NCBI GenBank assembly: GCA_014894735.1
Contig: JADBKX010000055.1
Location: 1-23,832, forward strand
Source of the DNA: Candidatus Sediminicultor sextus
Lineage (GTDB): Bacteria > Atribacterota > Phoenicimicrobiia > Phoenicimicrobiales > Phoenicimicrobiaceae
Length of the DNA: 23,832 bases
Reading direction: 5' to 3'
Shown here: piece after piece, positions 1 to 6,705 of the stretch
Numbering within the stretch: the first letter of the stretch is position 1
Layout of the letters: each line of letters begins with the position of its first letter
The notes under the pieces: model-generated
Databases searched by the model: none
What the model was told of the DNA's origin: nothing
Seen by the model: only the letters and a program-made list of their open reading frames with translations
Program-made: the position numbers and the translations under genes

Positions 1-1
1 A

Positions 2-88
2 CGAATTTGTTTGTTTAATGAGTCCTTAGGGGTAACTCTGGCTATGCTTGAGAAAAAAAATAAAATATTTGGAGGATTTGCCTTTTAA
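2..88 (+). CDS. Possible 3' end of an upstream gene (edge fragment)
   Basis: The second frame is open from the window edge to a TAA at 86-88, giving a 28-residue tail of mixed, protein-like composition that ends in GGFAF. It stops three bases before the sigma-H-like promoter at 91. A chance open frame is equally possible because the piece is so short. No family can be recognised. Confidence 0.25.
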   Translation, partial: RICLFNESLGVTLAMLEKKNKIFGGFAF

Positions 89-90
89 AA

Positions 91-117
91 AGAGGATTTT
101 TAATTATTTTGCAGAAT
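91..117 (+). promoter_or_regulatory. Sigma-H-like promoter, copy 1
   Basis: AGAGGATTT at 91-99 is followed, after exactly 13 bases, by AGAAT at 113-117. The Bacillus sigma-H class has a RnAGGAwWW -35 element and a GAAT -10 element with similar spacing (compare spoVG). A nearly identical copy lies at 11526-11552 and a weaker one at 15430-15456. Here it would start a transcript with a leader of about 30 bases ahead of the small gene at 154. That this organism has a sigma-H-type factor is inferred. Confidence 0.5.
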
Positions 118-153
118 ATAGATGTATAACAGCCTAAAATTATTTAGAATAAT

Positions 154-549
154 TTGAATAATGAAGAGTTAAACAGGATATATTTAACTTTTACTAAAAA
201 AATTAGTATCTTAAGCACACCCTCCTGGGGGACGGAAGTATTAATCTATGCTTTTTCCGATGAAAGAGTAACTTTTCCCGGAGCCGCAGAAGAATATAAT
301 TCTATGATAACTCCTGATCACTTAAAAGAATATCCCATCTTACAGGGTCTCATAGATAAAACCTTTGTTTTAACAAAACTGAGAAAAAATTTTAGTGCTG
401 AAGAAATGGGGGAGGATTTAATATTGCTTCCAGTTCCCAAATATATAGCTTTAGGGAATATCATAGATTTAAATTCCCCGGTAGGACAGTTTGTTTTAAT
501 TGTAGGAATTTTTGTCATTTTATTAAAGATAAAAAAGAGAAATGCTTAA
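154..549 (+). CDS. Small unknown protein with C-terminal membrane segment
   Basis: This gene encodes a 131-residue protein of no family I recognise. The first three quarters are polar and mixed. Residues about 109-124 are strongly hydrophobic and are followed by the basic tail KIKKRNA, which suggests a C-terminally anchored protein with its N-terminal part outside or in the cytoplasm. The start is a TTG. An in-frame TAG lies nine bases upstream, so the frame cannot extend, and there is no clear Shine-Dalgarno sequence. The first in-frame ATG (304) would remove over a third of the protein. A sigma-H-like promoter about 40 bases upstream is the only regulatory hint. A gap of about 80 bases separates it from the isomerase gene, so it may be a separate unit. 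It could also be a remnant of a longer gene. Confidence 0.55.
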   Translation: MNNEELNRIYLTFTKKISILSTPSWGTEVLIYAFSDERVTFPGAAEEYNSMITPDHLKEYPILQGLIDKTFVLTKLRKNFSAEEMGEDLILLPVPKYIALGNIIDLNSPVGQFVLIVGIFVILLKIKKRNA

Positions 550-628
550 AGGGTATTTAAATTAAGAAATTAAAAAAGACAACTATACCGAAAGGATAGG
601 ACACAAAAAATAAGGCAGGAGGTTAAAT

Positions 629-2047
629 ATGAAGGATTTTTCTATAAAGCTTGGTTTTGTTCCCACTCGGCGACTTGCTTTCAATGCAGATGAAGCTAGA
701 AAATATAAAAATATGATTAGGGATAAACTTCTTTCTTGGAAGATAGATTTGGTGGATATTGATTGGCTTAATGAGGATGGTATGCTTTATGACATACAGG
801 ATGTAGAAAAAGTATATAAATATTTTTTAGAGAAGGATGTTGATGCCTTATTTTTACCTCATTGTAATTTTGGGACGGAAAGCGCAGTGGCTAAGTTAGG
901 TAAACTAATGAATAAGCCTTTATTATTATGGGGACCTCGTGATGATGCCCCTATAGGTAATGAAATACGAGCTCGAGATACTCAATGCGGGCTTTTTGCA
1001 ACCAGTAAAATTTTGCGTAGATTTGGAGTTCCTTTTACTTATATAACCAATAGTGGGATAGAGGATAGCGTGTTTGAAAAAGGTTTTACCAATTTTCTTC
1101 GGGCTGCCTTTGTGGTTAAGGCTTTTAGAAATATGAGAATTGGAATGATAAGTACACGACCCGGAGAGTTCTGGTCGGTTATGACTAATGAAGGGGAATT
1201 ACTGGAAAAATTTGGCATCGAAGTAATTCCTGTTGCTCTTACCGAAATAATTGCCTCAGCCAGAAAATATAAAGATAAGAATAGCGAAACGTTAAAAGCG
1301 GTGATTGAAGATATCAAGGGGAAAAAGATAGATTATTCAGCAATTGGCGAAGAAAACCTTAAAAAGATAGTAGCTTTAAAATTAGCAATGAAGAAATGGG
1401 CAGAGGAGGAAAAACTTTCTGCTATAGCGATTCAATGTTGGATGGCTTTACCTGATGAATACGGTATAGCTCCCTGTTTTGCCAACGCTATGTTAACCGA
1501 TGAAAAGATTCCGGTGGTATGTGAGACAGATATTCACGGGGCGATTACCGCAGTGATGCTTCAAGCAGCAAATATGCATAAAGAGCCGATATTCTTTGCT
1601 GACCTTACTATTAGACACCCTGAGAAAAATAATTCTGAGCTCTTATGGCATTGTGGCAATTTTCCTTATTCGCTTAAAGCGAAGGATTCGCTAGCTTCTA
1701 TTAGATGGCATGGTGAAGTATTTCCCGGAATCGCTCATTGGAAATTAAAGGGAGGGGAGATTACTGTGCTTAGATTTGATGGAGATAATGGTAGCTATTC
1801 CCTCTTAATGGGGCACGCTCATAGTATAGAAGGACCCCAAACAAGCGGAACATATCTATGGGTAGAAGTGAATGACTGGCCTTTATGGGAAGAGAGGTTT
1901 ATTCGTGGTCCCTATATTCATCATGTTGCCGGTATTTACGGAAAATTTGCTCCGGTACTCTATGAAGCCTGTCGTTATATCCCCGAATTAAGACCAGATG
2001 CGGTAGAACCCAGTGAAGAAGAATTAAAAAGATGGCTAAGAGAATAA
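629..2047 (+). CDS. L-fucose/L-arabinose isomerase-family protein
   Basis: The 472-residue product resembles the L-fucose/L-arabinose isomerase superfamily, cytoplasmic Mn-dependent aldose-ketose isomerases. The C-terminal half carries the expected metal-ligand pattern. E299 lies in CETDIHGA (compare the E-x-D-x-x-G-A motif of FucI). D325 lies in FFADLT. H396 or H398 lies in GHAHSIEGP. The N-terminal half (residues 1-180) looks like the Rossmann-type part of the fold, with the segment FLPHCNFGTE. At 472 residues it is clearly shorter than E. coli FucI (about 590) and belongs to the compact branch whose substrates are mostly untested, so fucose itself should not be assumed. The start follows a good AGGAGG at 617-622. 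The gene is followed after 37 bases by the mannose-6-phosphate isomerase homologue, probably in one transcript, ahead of a sugar importer and an FGGY kinase. Confidence 0.8.
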   Translation: MKDFSIKLGFVPTRRLAFNADEARKYKNMIRDKLLSWKIDLVDIDWLNEDGMLYDIQDVEKVYKYFLEKDVDALFLPHCNFGTESAVAKLGKLMNKPLLLWGPRDDAPIGNEIRARDTQCGLFATSKILRRFGVPFTYITNSGIEDSVFEKGFTNFLRAAFVVKAFRNMRIGMISTRPGEFWSVMTNEGELLEKFGIEVIPVALTEIIASARKYKDKNSETLKAVIEDIKGKKIDYSAIGEENLKKIVALKLAMKKWAEEEKLSAIAIQCWMALPDEYGIAPCFANAMLTDEKIPVVCETDIHGAITAVMLQAANMHKEPIFFADLTIRHPEKNNSELLWHCGNFPYSLKAKDSLASIRWHGEVFPGIAHWKLKGGEITVLRFDGDNGSYSLLMGHAHSIEGPQTSGTYLWVEVNDWPLWEERFIRGPYIHHVAGIYGKFAPVLYEACRYIPELRPDAVEPSEEELKRWLRE

Positions 2048-2084
2048 ATATTTTAAGATACTTTAATAAGAAGGGTATATCAGG

Positions 2085-3176
2085 ATGAAAAAAAGCAATA
2101 TAGGAATTATCCAGATCCTTCCCACCAGGGTATTCAGAATTTATAGAGGTGGGTATCTTCTGGAAAAATTTAGAGGCATAAAAAATCCACAAGATTCTGA
2201 TTATCCTGAAGATTGGATCCTTTCTACAGTAAAGGCAATGCAGCCTTATGGTATATCTGACGAGAGTATCTCCAAAATTAAAACTATTAAAGGCATAGAT
2301 GATTTAGAGGTGCTGCTAAAACATTTTCCGGAAGATATCTTAGGCAAAGACCATGTAGAGAAATTTGGAAATTCCTTAAATCTTTTAGTGAAACTTTTAG
2401 ATTCCTCCATTCGTCTTCCCCTACAAGTTCATCCTAGTAAAATATTTTCCCGAAAATATTTAAATTCTAATTTTGGAAAAGCAGAAGCCTGGTATATCCT
2501 TGCCACCAGAAAGATAGATAAAGAAAATCCTTATGTATTTATAGGATTTAAACCCGGTATAAATAAAGATATAATGAGAAAAATGGTAGAAGAGCAGGAT
2601 ATTGAGGGAATGATTTCCTTTATGCACAAAGTAGAGGTAATGCCAGGAGATGCCATATTTGTAGCACCGGGTATTCCCCATGCTATCGGAGAAGGAATCT
2701 TTATGATTGAAACTCAAGAACCTACGGATTTTTCCATTTTGGTGGAAAAGAACATAGATATACATATTTTAAAAGAAAAAGATTGTCACATAGGTCTTGG
2801 TTGGGATAAAGCATTAGATATATTTGATTATCAAGGACATTCTCTTGCCGAAATTAAGGAGAGATATCATATAAAAAAAGAGATACTAATTTCTATTAGA
2901 GGAGGAAAACTTTATAGATTAAATGGCGGGGAATATATGAAATCATGTTTTGAAATGATGTTAATGGAAGAGGTAAAAGATATAGAAATATCCTTTAAAG
3001 GAAGATTTGCCTCTATAGTGATTACTAAGGGAGAAGGATTAATATCCACCAATGTGGGAGATTTTAAAGTAAAAGAGGGAGAGACTTATCTGCTTCCTGC
3101 TTCAATAGATATGCACAGATATGTGGCAACTAAAAGTAGTTTAAATATAATTATTTCCCTTCCTCCTATTCGTTAA
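2085..3176 (+). CDS. manA: Class I mannose-6-phosphate isomerase homologue
   Basis: The 363-residue product is a type I phosphomannose isomerase, a zinc cupin that interconverts mannose 6-phosphate and fructose 6-phosphate in the cytoplasm. The four zinc ligands of the family are visible: Q114 and H116 in LQVHPS, E134 in GKAEAW, and H199 in GIPHAIGEG. The following ETQEPTDFSI segment is also typical. The length is close to the usual 320-390 residues. The C-terminal part (about 250-363) is the second cupin-like domain and is poorly conserved, as is common. It follows the isomerase gene by 37 bases, and a U-rich hairpin about 80 bases downstream probably ends the transcript. In a cluster importing a glucose/mannose-type sugar, conversion to fructose 6-phosphate is the obvious role. 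Related enzymes with other substrates exist, so the exact sugar is inferred. Confidence 0.85.
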   Translation: MKKSNIGIIQILPTRVFRIYRGGYLLEKFRGIKNPQDSDYPEDWILSTVKAMQPYGISDESISKIKTIKGIDDLEVLLKHFPEDILGKDHVEKFGNSLNLLVKLLDSSIRLPLQVHPSKIFSRKYLNSNFGKAEAWYILATRKIDKENPYVFIGFKPGINKDIMRKMVEEQDIEGMISFMHKVEVMPGDAIFVAPGIPHAIGEGIFMIETQEPTDFSILVEKNIDIHILKEKDCHIGLGWDKALDIFDYQGHSLAEIKERYHIKKEILISIRGGKLYRLNGGEYMKSCFEMMLMEEVKDIEISFKGRFASIVITKGEGLISTNVGDFKVKEGETYLLPASIDMHRYVATKSSLNIIISLPPIR

Positions 3177-3256
3177 ATTATTAAATTTTAAAACTATTTC
3201 AAATGTTTTTTTTATTTAAGAATTTTTAAATATTGTAAACTTTAGTGAGGTAGTTA

Positions 3257-3287
3257 GATAAAAAGAAGTATGCTACTTTTTTCTATC
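3257..3287 (+). terminator. U-rich hairpin after manA-like gene
   Basis: A 14-base left arm (3257-3270) and right arm (3274-3287) pair with one mismatch and one G-U wobble around a TGC loop. The right arm contains six consecutive T. The position, about 80 bases past the isomerase operon, fits a terminator. It is A/U-rich, so it may be inefficient. Confidence 0.45.
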
Positions 3288-3300
3288 TTCTCTTTCTGAA

Positions 3301-3335
3301 CTCGATACTCGATACTATATACTCGATACTTTATT
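3301..3335 (+). repeat. Heptamer tandem repeat (CTCGATA type)
   Basis: Five 7-base units lie head to tail: CTCGATA, CTCGATA, CTATATA, CTCGATA and a degenerate CTTTATT. The array sits immediately upstream of the predicted promoter of the sugar-binding protein gene. It could be a small slipped repeat or a set of operator half-sites. Nothing in the sequence decides between these. Confidence 0.6.
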
Positions 3336-3346
3336 TTTAGGTATAT

Positions 3347-3376
3347 TCGACATAAATGAGGATTAAGTGCTATAAT
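3347..3376 (+). promoter_or_regulatory. Probable vegetative promoter of the sugar ABC operon
   Basis: TCGACA at 3347-3352 (five of six matches to the -35 consensus) and a perfect TATAAT at 3371-3376 are 18 bases apart. A start near 3383 would give a leader of about 90 bases, which contains the extra GAAAGGAGG element. Confidence 0.6.
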
Positions 3377-3420
3377 TATATTGACAGAAAGAAGATGCTC
3401 AACTGAAAATATTTCAAAAA

Positions 3421-3429
3421 GAAAGGAGG
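3421..3429 (+). promoter_or_regulatory. Extra Shine-Dalgarno-like element in leader (STAB-SD-like), copy 1
   Basis: GAAAGGAGG stands 43 bases ahead of the ATG, in addition to the true ribosome binding site TAAGGAGGT (3457-3465). The only possible start after it is a TTG at 3445 that would give a four-codon peptide. The sequence equals the core of the 5' mRNA stabiliser known from Bacillus cry3A leaders, where bound 30S subunits protect the message. The other binding-protein gene has the same element (21270-21278). Confidence 0.5.
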
Positions 3430-3472
3430 TTTTTAATTTAATATTTGTATAATATTTAAGGAGGTATTAGTT

Positions 3473-4726
3473 ATGTTACGTAAATGGTTAACTGCTTTGG
3501 TTTTAGTTTCAATGGTAGTTGTATTTTTTACTCTTCCAGTATTGGCTGAATCGCTTAGTGGTAAAGTTGAAGTGAATAGTTGGTGGACAGCTGGTGGTGA
3601 GGCAGAAGGTCTAAATGCTCTCATTAAACTATATGAGAGTAAATATCCTGATATAGAATTTATCAATGCTACTGTGGCTGGCGGTGCAGGTACAAATGCA
3701 AAAGCTGTTTTTAAAACCAGAATGCTTGGTGGAGATCCACCAGATACTTTTCAGGTTCATGCCGGGCATGAATTAATTGATACCTGGGTAATACCAGGAT
3801 ATATGCAGCCCTTAACTGATCTTTATAAATCCGAAGGTTGGACTGAATCTATGCCTCAGGGTGTTCTGGATATCGTTTCCTACCAGGGAGATTATTGGTC
3901 TGTTCCGGTAAATATCCATCGCTCCAATGTATTGTGGTTTAATAAAACTATATTTACTAAGTATAATATTACTCCCCCCAGTAACTTTGACCAATTCTTT
4001 GATGTATGTGATGAATTAAAAGAAAAAGGGATAGTCCCCTTTGTTATGGGTACAAAAGAGGGTTGGGAAGCAGCGCATGTCTTTGAGTCAGTCTTACTTG
4101 GAAAACTTGGAGCAAATGATTATAATGGTTTGTGGACCGGTGGAGTAAAATGGTCAGATCCCAGAGTTACTGATGCATTAGAAACATTTGCTAAGATAGC
4201 TTCTTATTTAAACACTGACCATTCTGCTCTTACCTGGGATGAAGCCGGGCAGTATCTACTTAAGGATAAAGGCGCTATGATGATTATGGGAGACTGGACC
4301 AATGGCTGGTTTATGTCTGTCGGATTTGAAGGTTATGGATGGGCCCCGCCTCCTGATACTGCAGGTATCTTTTTAGCTCTTTCTGATAGTTTTGCTCTGC
4401 CAAAAGGTTGTAAAAATCAGGAAAATGTTGTAGCCTGGCTTAAAGTTCTTGGTTCCAAAGAAGGACAATATAGCTTTAATAAAGCCAAAGGTTCAATCCC
4501 GGCAAGAACAGATGTAGATATTAGTGATTACAATGATTATCTGCAATCTGCCGCGAAAGATTGGCAAAAGGATGCTATTTCTCCCAGTGTAGTACATGGA
4601 GCAGCAGCCAGCGAAGGGTGGACCACAGAGTATAAAGATATAATAAGCTTGTTTGTATCAAAACCGGATGTTTCCTATACTCAGAAGGCGCTTGTAACAG
4701 CTGCTGAAGAGTATCTTAAAAAATAA
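3473..4726 (+). CDS. Sugar ABC transporter solute-binding protein (glucose/mannose type, family 1)
   Basis: The 417-residue product is a family-1 extracellular solute-binding protein. The leader (residues 1-25, ending VLA before ES) is a signal-peptidase-I type with no lipobox Cys, so a free periplasmic protein is expected. The mature N-terminus (WWTAGGEAEGLNALI), the INATVAGGAG segment and the long conserved block around MLGGDPPDTFQVHAG closely match what I remember of the Thermus glucose/mannose-binding and Pseudomonas glucose-binding proteins. SVPVNIHRSN, MGDWTNGW and LSDSFALPKG are further family blocks. A hexose ligand is therefore likely but not proven. A strong ribosome site (TAAGGAGGT, 7 bases from the ATG) and an extra upstream GAAAGGAGG suggest high expression. 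A 14-bp hairpin separates it from the two permease genes. Confidence 0.9.
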   Translation: MLRKWLTALVLVSMVVVFFTLPVLAESLSGKVEVNSWWTAGGEAEGLNALIKLYESKYPDIEFINATVAGGAGTNAKAVFKTRMLGGDPPDTFQVHAGHELIDTWVIPGYMQPLTDLYKSEGWTESMPQGVLDIVSYQGDYWSVPVNIHRSNVLWFNKTIFTKYNITPPSNFDQFFDVCDELKEKGIVPFVMGTKEGWEAAHVFESVLLGKLGANDYNGLWTGGVKWSDPRVTDALETFAKIASYLNTDHSALTWDEAGQYLLKDKGAMMIMGDWTNGWFMSVGFEGYGWAPPPDTAGIFLALSDSFALPKGCKNQENVVAWLKVLGSKEGQYSFNKAKGSIPARTDVDISDYNDYLQSAAKDWQKDAISPSVVHGAAASEGWTTEYKDIISLFVSKPDVSYTQKALVTAAEEYLKK

Positions 4727-4740
4727 ATGAATAGTAGTAG

Positions 4741-4776
4741 GTCTTTCAGGAGCATTTTTTAGTGCTCCTGAAAGAC
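4741..4776 (+). other. 14-bp perfect hairpin between binding-protein and permease genes
   Basis: Arms 4741-4754 and 4763-4776 are perfectly complementary over 14 bases around an 8-base loop. No T-run follows, and the permease start is only 27 bases further on. This fits a 3' stabilising or partial-termination structure that gives more binding protein than permease, as known for malE-malF type operons, rather than a full terminator. Confidence 0.65.
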
Positions 4777-4802
4777 TGAATGAATTAGAGGAGAAGTAGC
4801 CT

Positions 4803-5693
4803 ATGCAAATAAAAGGAGATAAGTGGACACCCATCTTATTTATTACCCCTTCCATAGTGGCAGTGGGTATTTTTGTTTATGGTTTTATCAGTTGGACTAG
4901 CTTCATATCTTTTACTAAATGGAATAATGTTATGCCCGATTACACCCTGGTGGGATTTGAAAATTATCGGAAATTATTTAACAACATGCGCTTTCAGATA
5001 GACCTTCATAACACCTTCGTCTTTACAGTCATTTTTGTTACCTCTTGTTTGCTAATTGGCTTATTATTGGCTGTTTTAATTGATCAGCGTATTAAGGGTG
5101 AGGGTATATTCCGTAATCTATTCTTGTTGCCTATGGCAGTTTCATTTATAGTTAGTGGCGTTATCTGGCGCTGGCTTTTTAATCCGGGCAGCTTTCAATT
5201 AGGTAATATTGGCGTGAATCAACTATTTGAAAAGGTAGGACTAAATTTTCTTACCTGTGGCTGGTATACCGATCCCAATATAGGGATTAAAGCTGTCGCT
5301 ATTGCTGCTATCTGGCAGTTTTCTGGTTATACCATGGCTTTATATCTTGCCGGATTAAGAGGAATACCTTTAGAATTGCGAGAAGCAGCAGCCATAGATG
5401 GAGCCAATCAATGGAAAACATTTTATTATATTACCCTCCCTTTTCTTAGACCCATTACTTTTGGGGCTATTATTATTTTGGGACATATTTCCCTTAAGAT
5501 ATTTGATTTAGTAGTGGCTATGACCGGGAGTGGTCCGGCTTTTTCCAGTGATGTTCCGGCTTTCTTTATGTATGATACAACTTTTAGAGGAAATCATTTT
5601 GCTCAAGGCGCAAGCATCGCTATCATATTGTTATTTTTAGTATCTTTATTGATTATTCCTTATCTCATAACCACCTTCCGTAAAGAGGCATAG
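4803..5693 (+). CDS. Sugar ABC transporter permease 1 (MalF/UgpA-like)
   Basis: The 296-residue inner-membrane permease has about six hydrophobic segments, beginning with residues about 13-35 (PSIVAVGIFVYGFISWTSF). The cytoplasmic EAA loop that docks the ATPase is clear at about residues 193-215, with ELREAAAIDGANQW followed by FYYITLPFL. This is the hallmark of binding-protein-dependent sugar permeases of the MalF/UgpA class. The ATG follows GAGGAGAA at a spacing of about 10 bases, shortly after the inter-gene hairpin. The second permease starts two bases after its stop. No nucleotide-binding protein gene is present on either side, so the transporter probably uses a shared MsmK/MalK-type ATPase encoded elsewhere. 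The pairing with the glucose/mannose-type binding protein sets the likely substrate. Confidence 0.9.
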   Translation: MQIKGDKWTPILFITPSIVAVGIFVYGFISWTSFISFTKWNNVMPDYTLVGFENYRKLFNNMRFQIDLHNTFVFTVIFVTSCLLIGLLLAVLIDQRIKGEGIFRNLFLLPMAVSFIVSGVIWRWLFNPGSFQLGNIGVNQLFEKVGLNFLTCGWYTDPNIGIKAVAIAAIWQFSGYTMALYLAGLRGIPLELREAAAIDGANQWKTFYYITLPFLRPITFGAIIILGHISLKIFDLVVAMTGSGPAFSSDVPAFFMYDTTFRGNHFAQGASIAIILLFLVSLLIIPYLITTFRKEA

Positions 5694-5695
5694 AG

Positions 5696-6541
5696 ATGAA
5701 AATATCCCTAACTCGTCTTTTAATCTATATTATATTAGCTATATTTAGCATTTTTTATATTATTCCTATGTATATAATGGTTGTAACCGGAATGAAGAGT
5801 TTTGCCGAGGTTAGTCTTGACACTATGTGGAATCTACCCAACAGTTTTAATTTTAATAGTTTTAGCCTTGCTTGGTTGGGAAGTATAAAAGAGGGATTTC
5901 GCGGTATTTCGGGAAGTTTTTTAAATAGTGTATTTCTGGTTGTACCTGCTACAGTAATTTCAGCTCTGTTTGGTTCGTTAAATGGTTATGTTTTAACTAA
6001 ATGGCAATTCCGTGGTTCGGATTTAATCTTTACTATGATTTTATTCGGAATGTTTATTCCTTATCAAAGTATTATTATTCCCTTAGTGCTTACTCTGCAG
6101 AGATTACACGTTTACGGGACAATTCCCGGATTAATTTTAGTGCACGTAATCTATGGGATACCGATAAGCACCTTAATCTTTCGTAATTACTATGTAACAG
6201 TTCCCACAGAGATGGTAGAAGCCTCCAAGATAGATGGGGCAAATTTTTTAGGCATATACCGGTGGGTAATTTTTCCTTTATCTACACCTGGTTTTGCAGT
6301 TGCCATGATCTGGCAATTCACTTCTATCTGGAATGATTTTCTTTTCGGCTTAATAATAACTCCTAACCCGGCATCTCAACCCATTACAGTCGCCTTAAAT
6401 AATTTAGCGGGAAGTTATATCGTCCAGTGGAATGTTCAAATAGCCGGCGCTCTTCTTACCGCTTTACCCCCAATATTGATTTACATATTCTTAGGAAAAT
6501 TTTTCTTGAGAGGGTTGTTGCAAGGTTCTTTAAAAGGTTAG
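5696..6541 (+). CDS. Sugar ABC transporter permease 2 (MalG/UgpE-like)
   Basis: The 281-residue membrane protein is the second permease of the sugar importer. The N-terminal helix (about residues 7-29) ends in the IIPMYIMVVTGMKS block typical of MalG-type proteins. About five further membrane helices follow. The EAA loop lies at about residues 170-196 (TEMVEASKIDGANF, then WVIFPLSTPGF). The C-terminus ends FLRGLLQGSLKG, and FxRGLxxGxxKG is a very common tail in this family. The start is two bases after the stop of permease 1, with AAGAGG upstream, so translation is probably coupled. A GC-containing hairpin about 70 bases downstream and a new promoter before the kinase gene suggest that the importer operon ends here. 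Confidence 0.9.
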   Translation: MKISLTRLLIYIILAIFSIFYIIPMYIMVVTGMKSFAEVSLDTMWNLPNSFNFNSFSLAWLGSIKEGFRGISGSFLNSVFLVVPATVISALFGSLNGYVLTKWQFRGSDLIFTMILFGMFIPYQSIIIPLVLTLQRLHVYGTIPGLILVHVIYGIPISTLIFRNYYVTVPTEMVEASKIDGANFLGIYRWVIFPLSTPGFAVAMIWQFTSIWNDFLFGLIITPNPASQPITVALNNLAGSYIVQWNVQIAGALLTALPPILIYIFLGKFFLRGLLQGSLKG

Positions 6542-6613
6542 CCTCTATAACCGGATTGGAGCAATCTAAAAATATTCAAATATTTCCTTTATACTTCAAA
6601 AATCTTGAAAGGC

Positions 6614-6636
6614 AACCACCTCAGAAGATGGTGGTT
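6614..6636 (+). terminator. Hairpin at end of sugar ABC operon
   Basis: AACCACC (6614-6620) pairs with GGTGGTT (6630-6636) around a 9-base loop and is followed by only a short T/A stretch. It lies between the second permease gene and an extended -10 promoter. It may be a weak terminator. Confidence 0.35.
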
Positions 6637-6652
6637 TAATGAATGCAGGTAA

Positions 6653-6661
6653 TGATATAAT
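6653..6661 (+). promoter_or_regulatory. Extended -10 promoter of the kinase/glycyl-radical-enzyme operon
   Basis: TGATATAAT matches the extended -10 form (TGn plus a perfect TATAAT). The -35 region 17 bases upstream is poor, as is usual for extended -10 promoters. It would start transcription near 6668, about 38 bases before the kinase ATG, and would serve the kinase and the glycyl radical enzyme together. Confidence 0.5.
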
Positions 6662-6705
6662 AGTAAAATAATAGAATGAAGGCATAGTTGGTGAAAGGAA
6701 TAAAT

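Noticed and set aside
3301..3335. Small CRISPR-like array
   Set aside because: The units are 7 bases with no spacers, and no cas genes are present.
3445..3459. Leader peptide after the first GAAAGGAGG
   Set aside because: The only candidate is a four-codon TTG frame about 15 bases from the purine run; it is too short and poorly spaced to support as a gene.
6001..6186. Small plus-strand open frame inside the second permease
   Set aside because: It is out of frame within a well-conserved permease and has no ribosome site.
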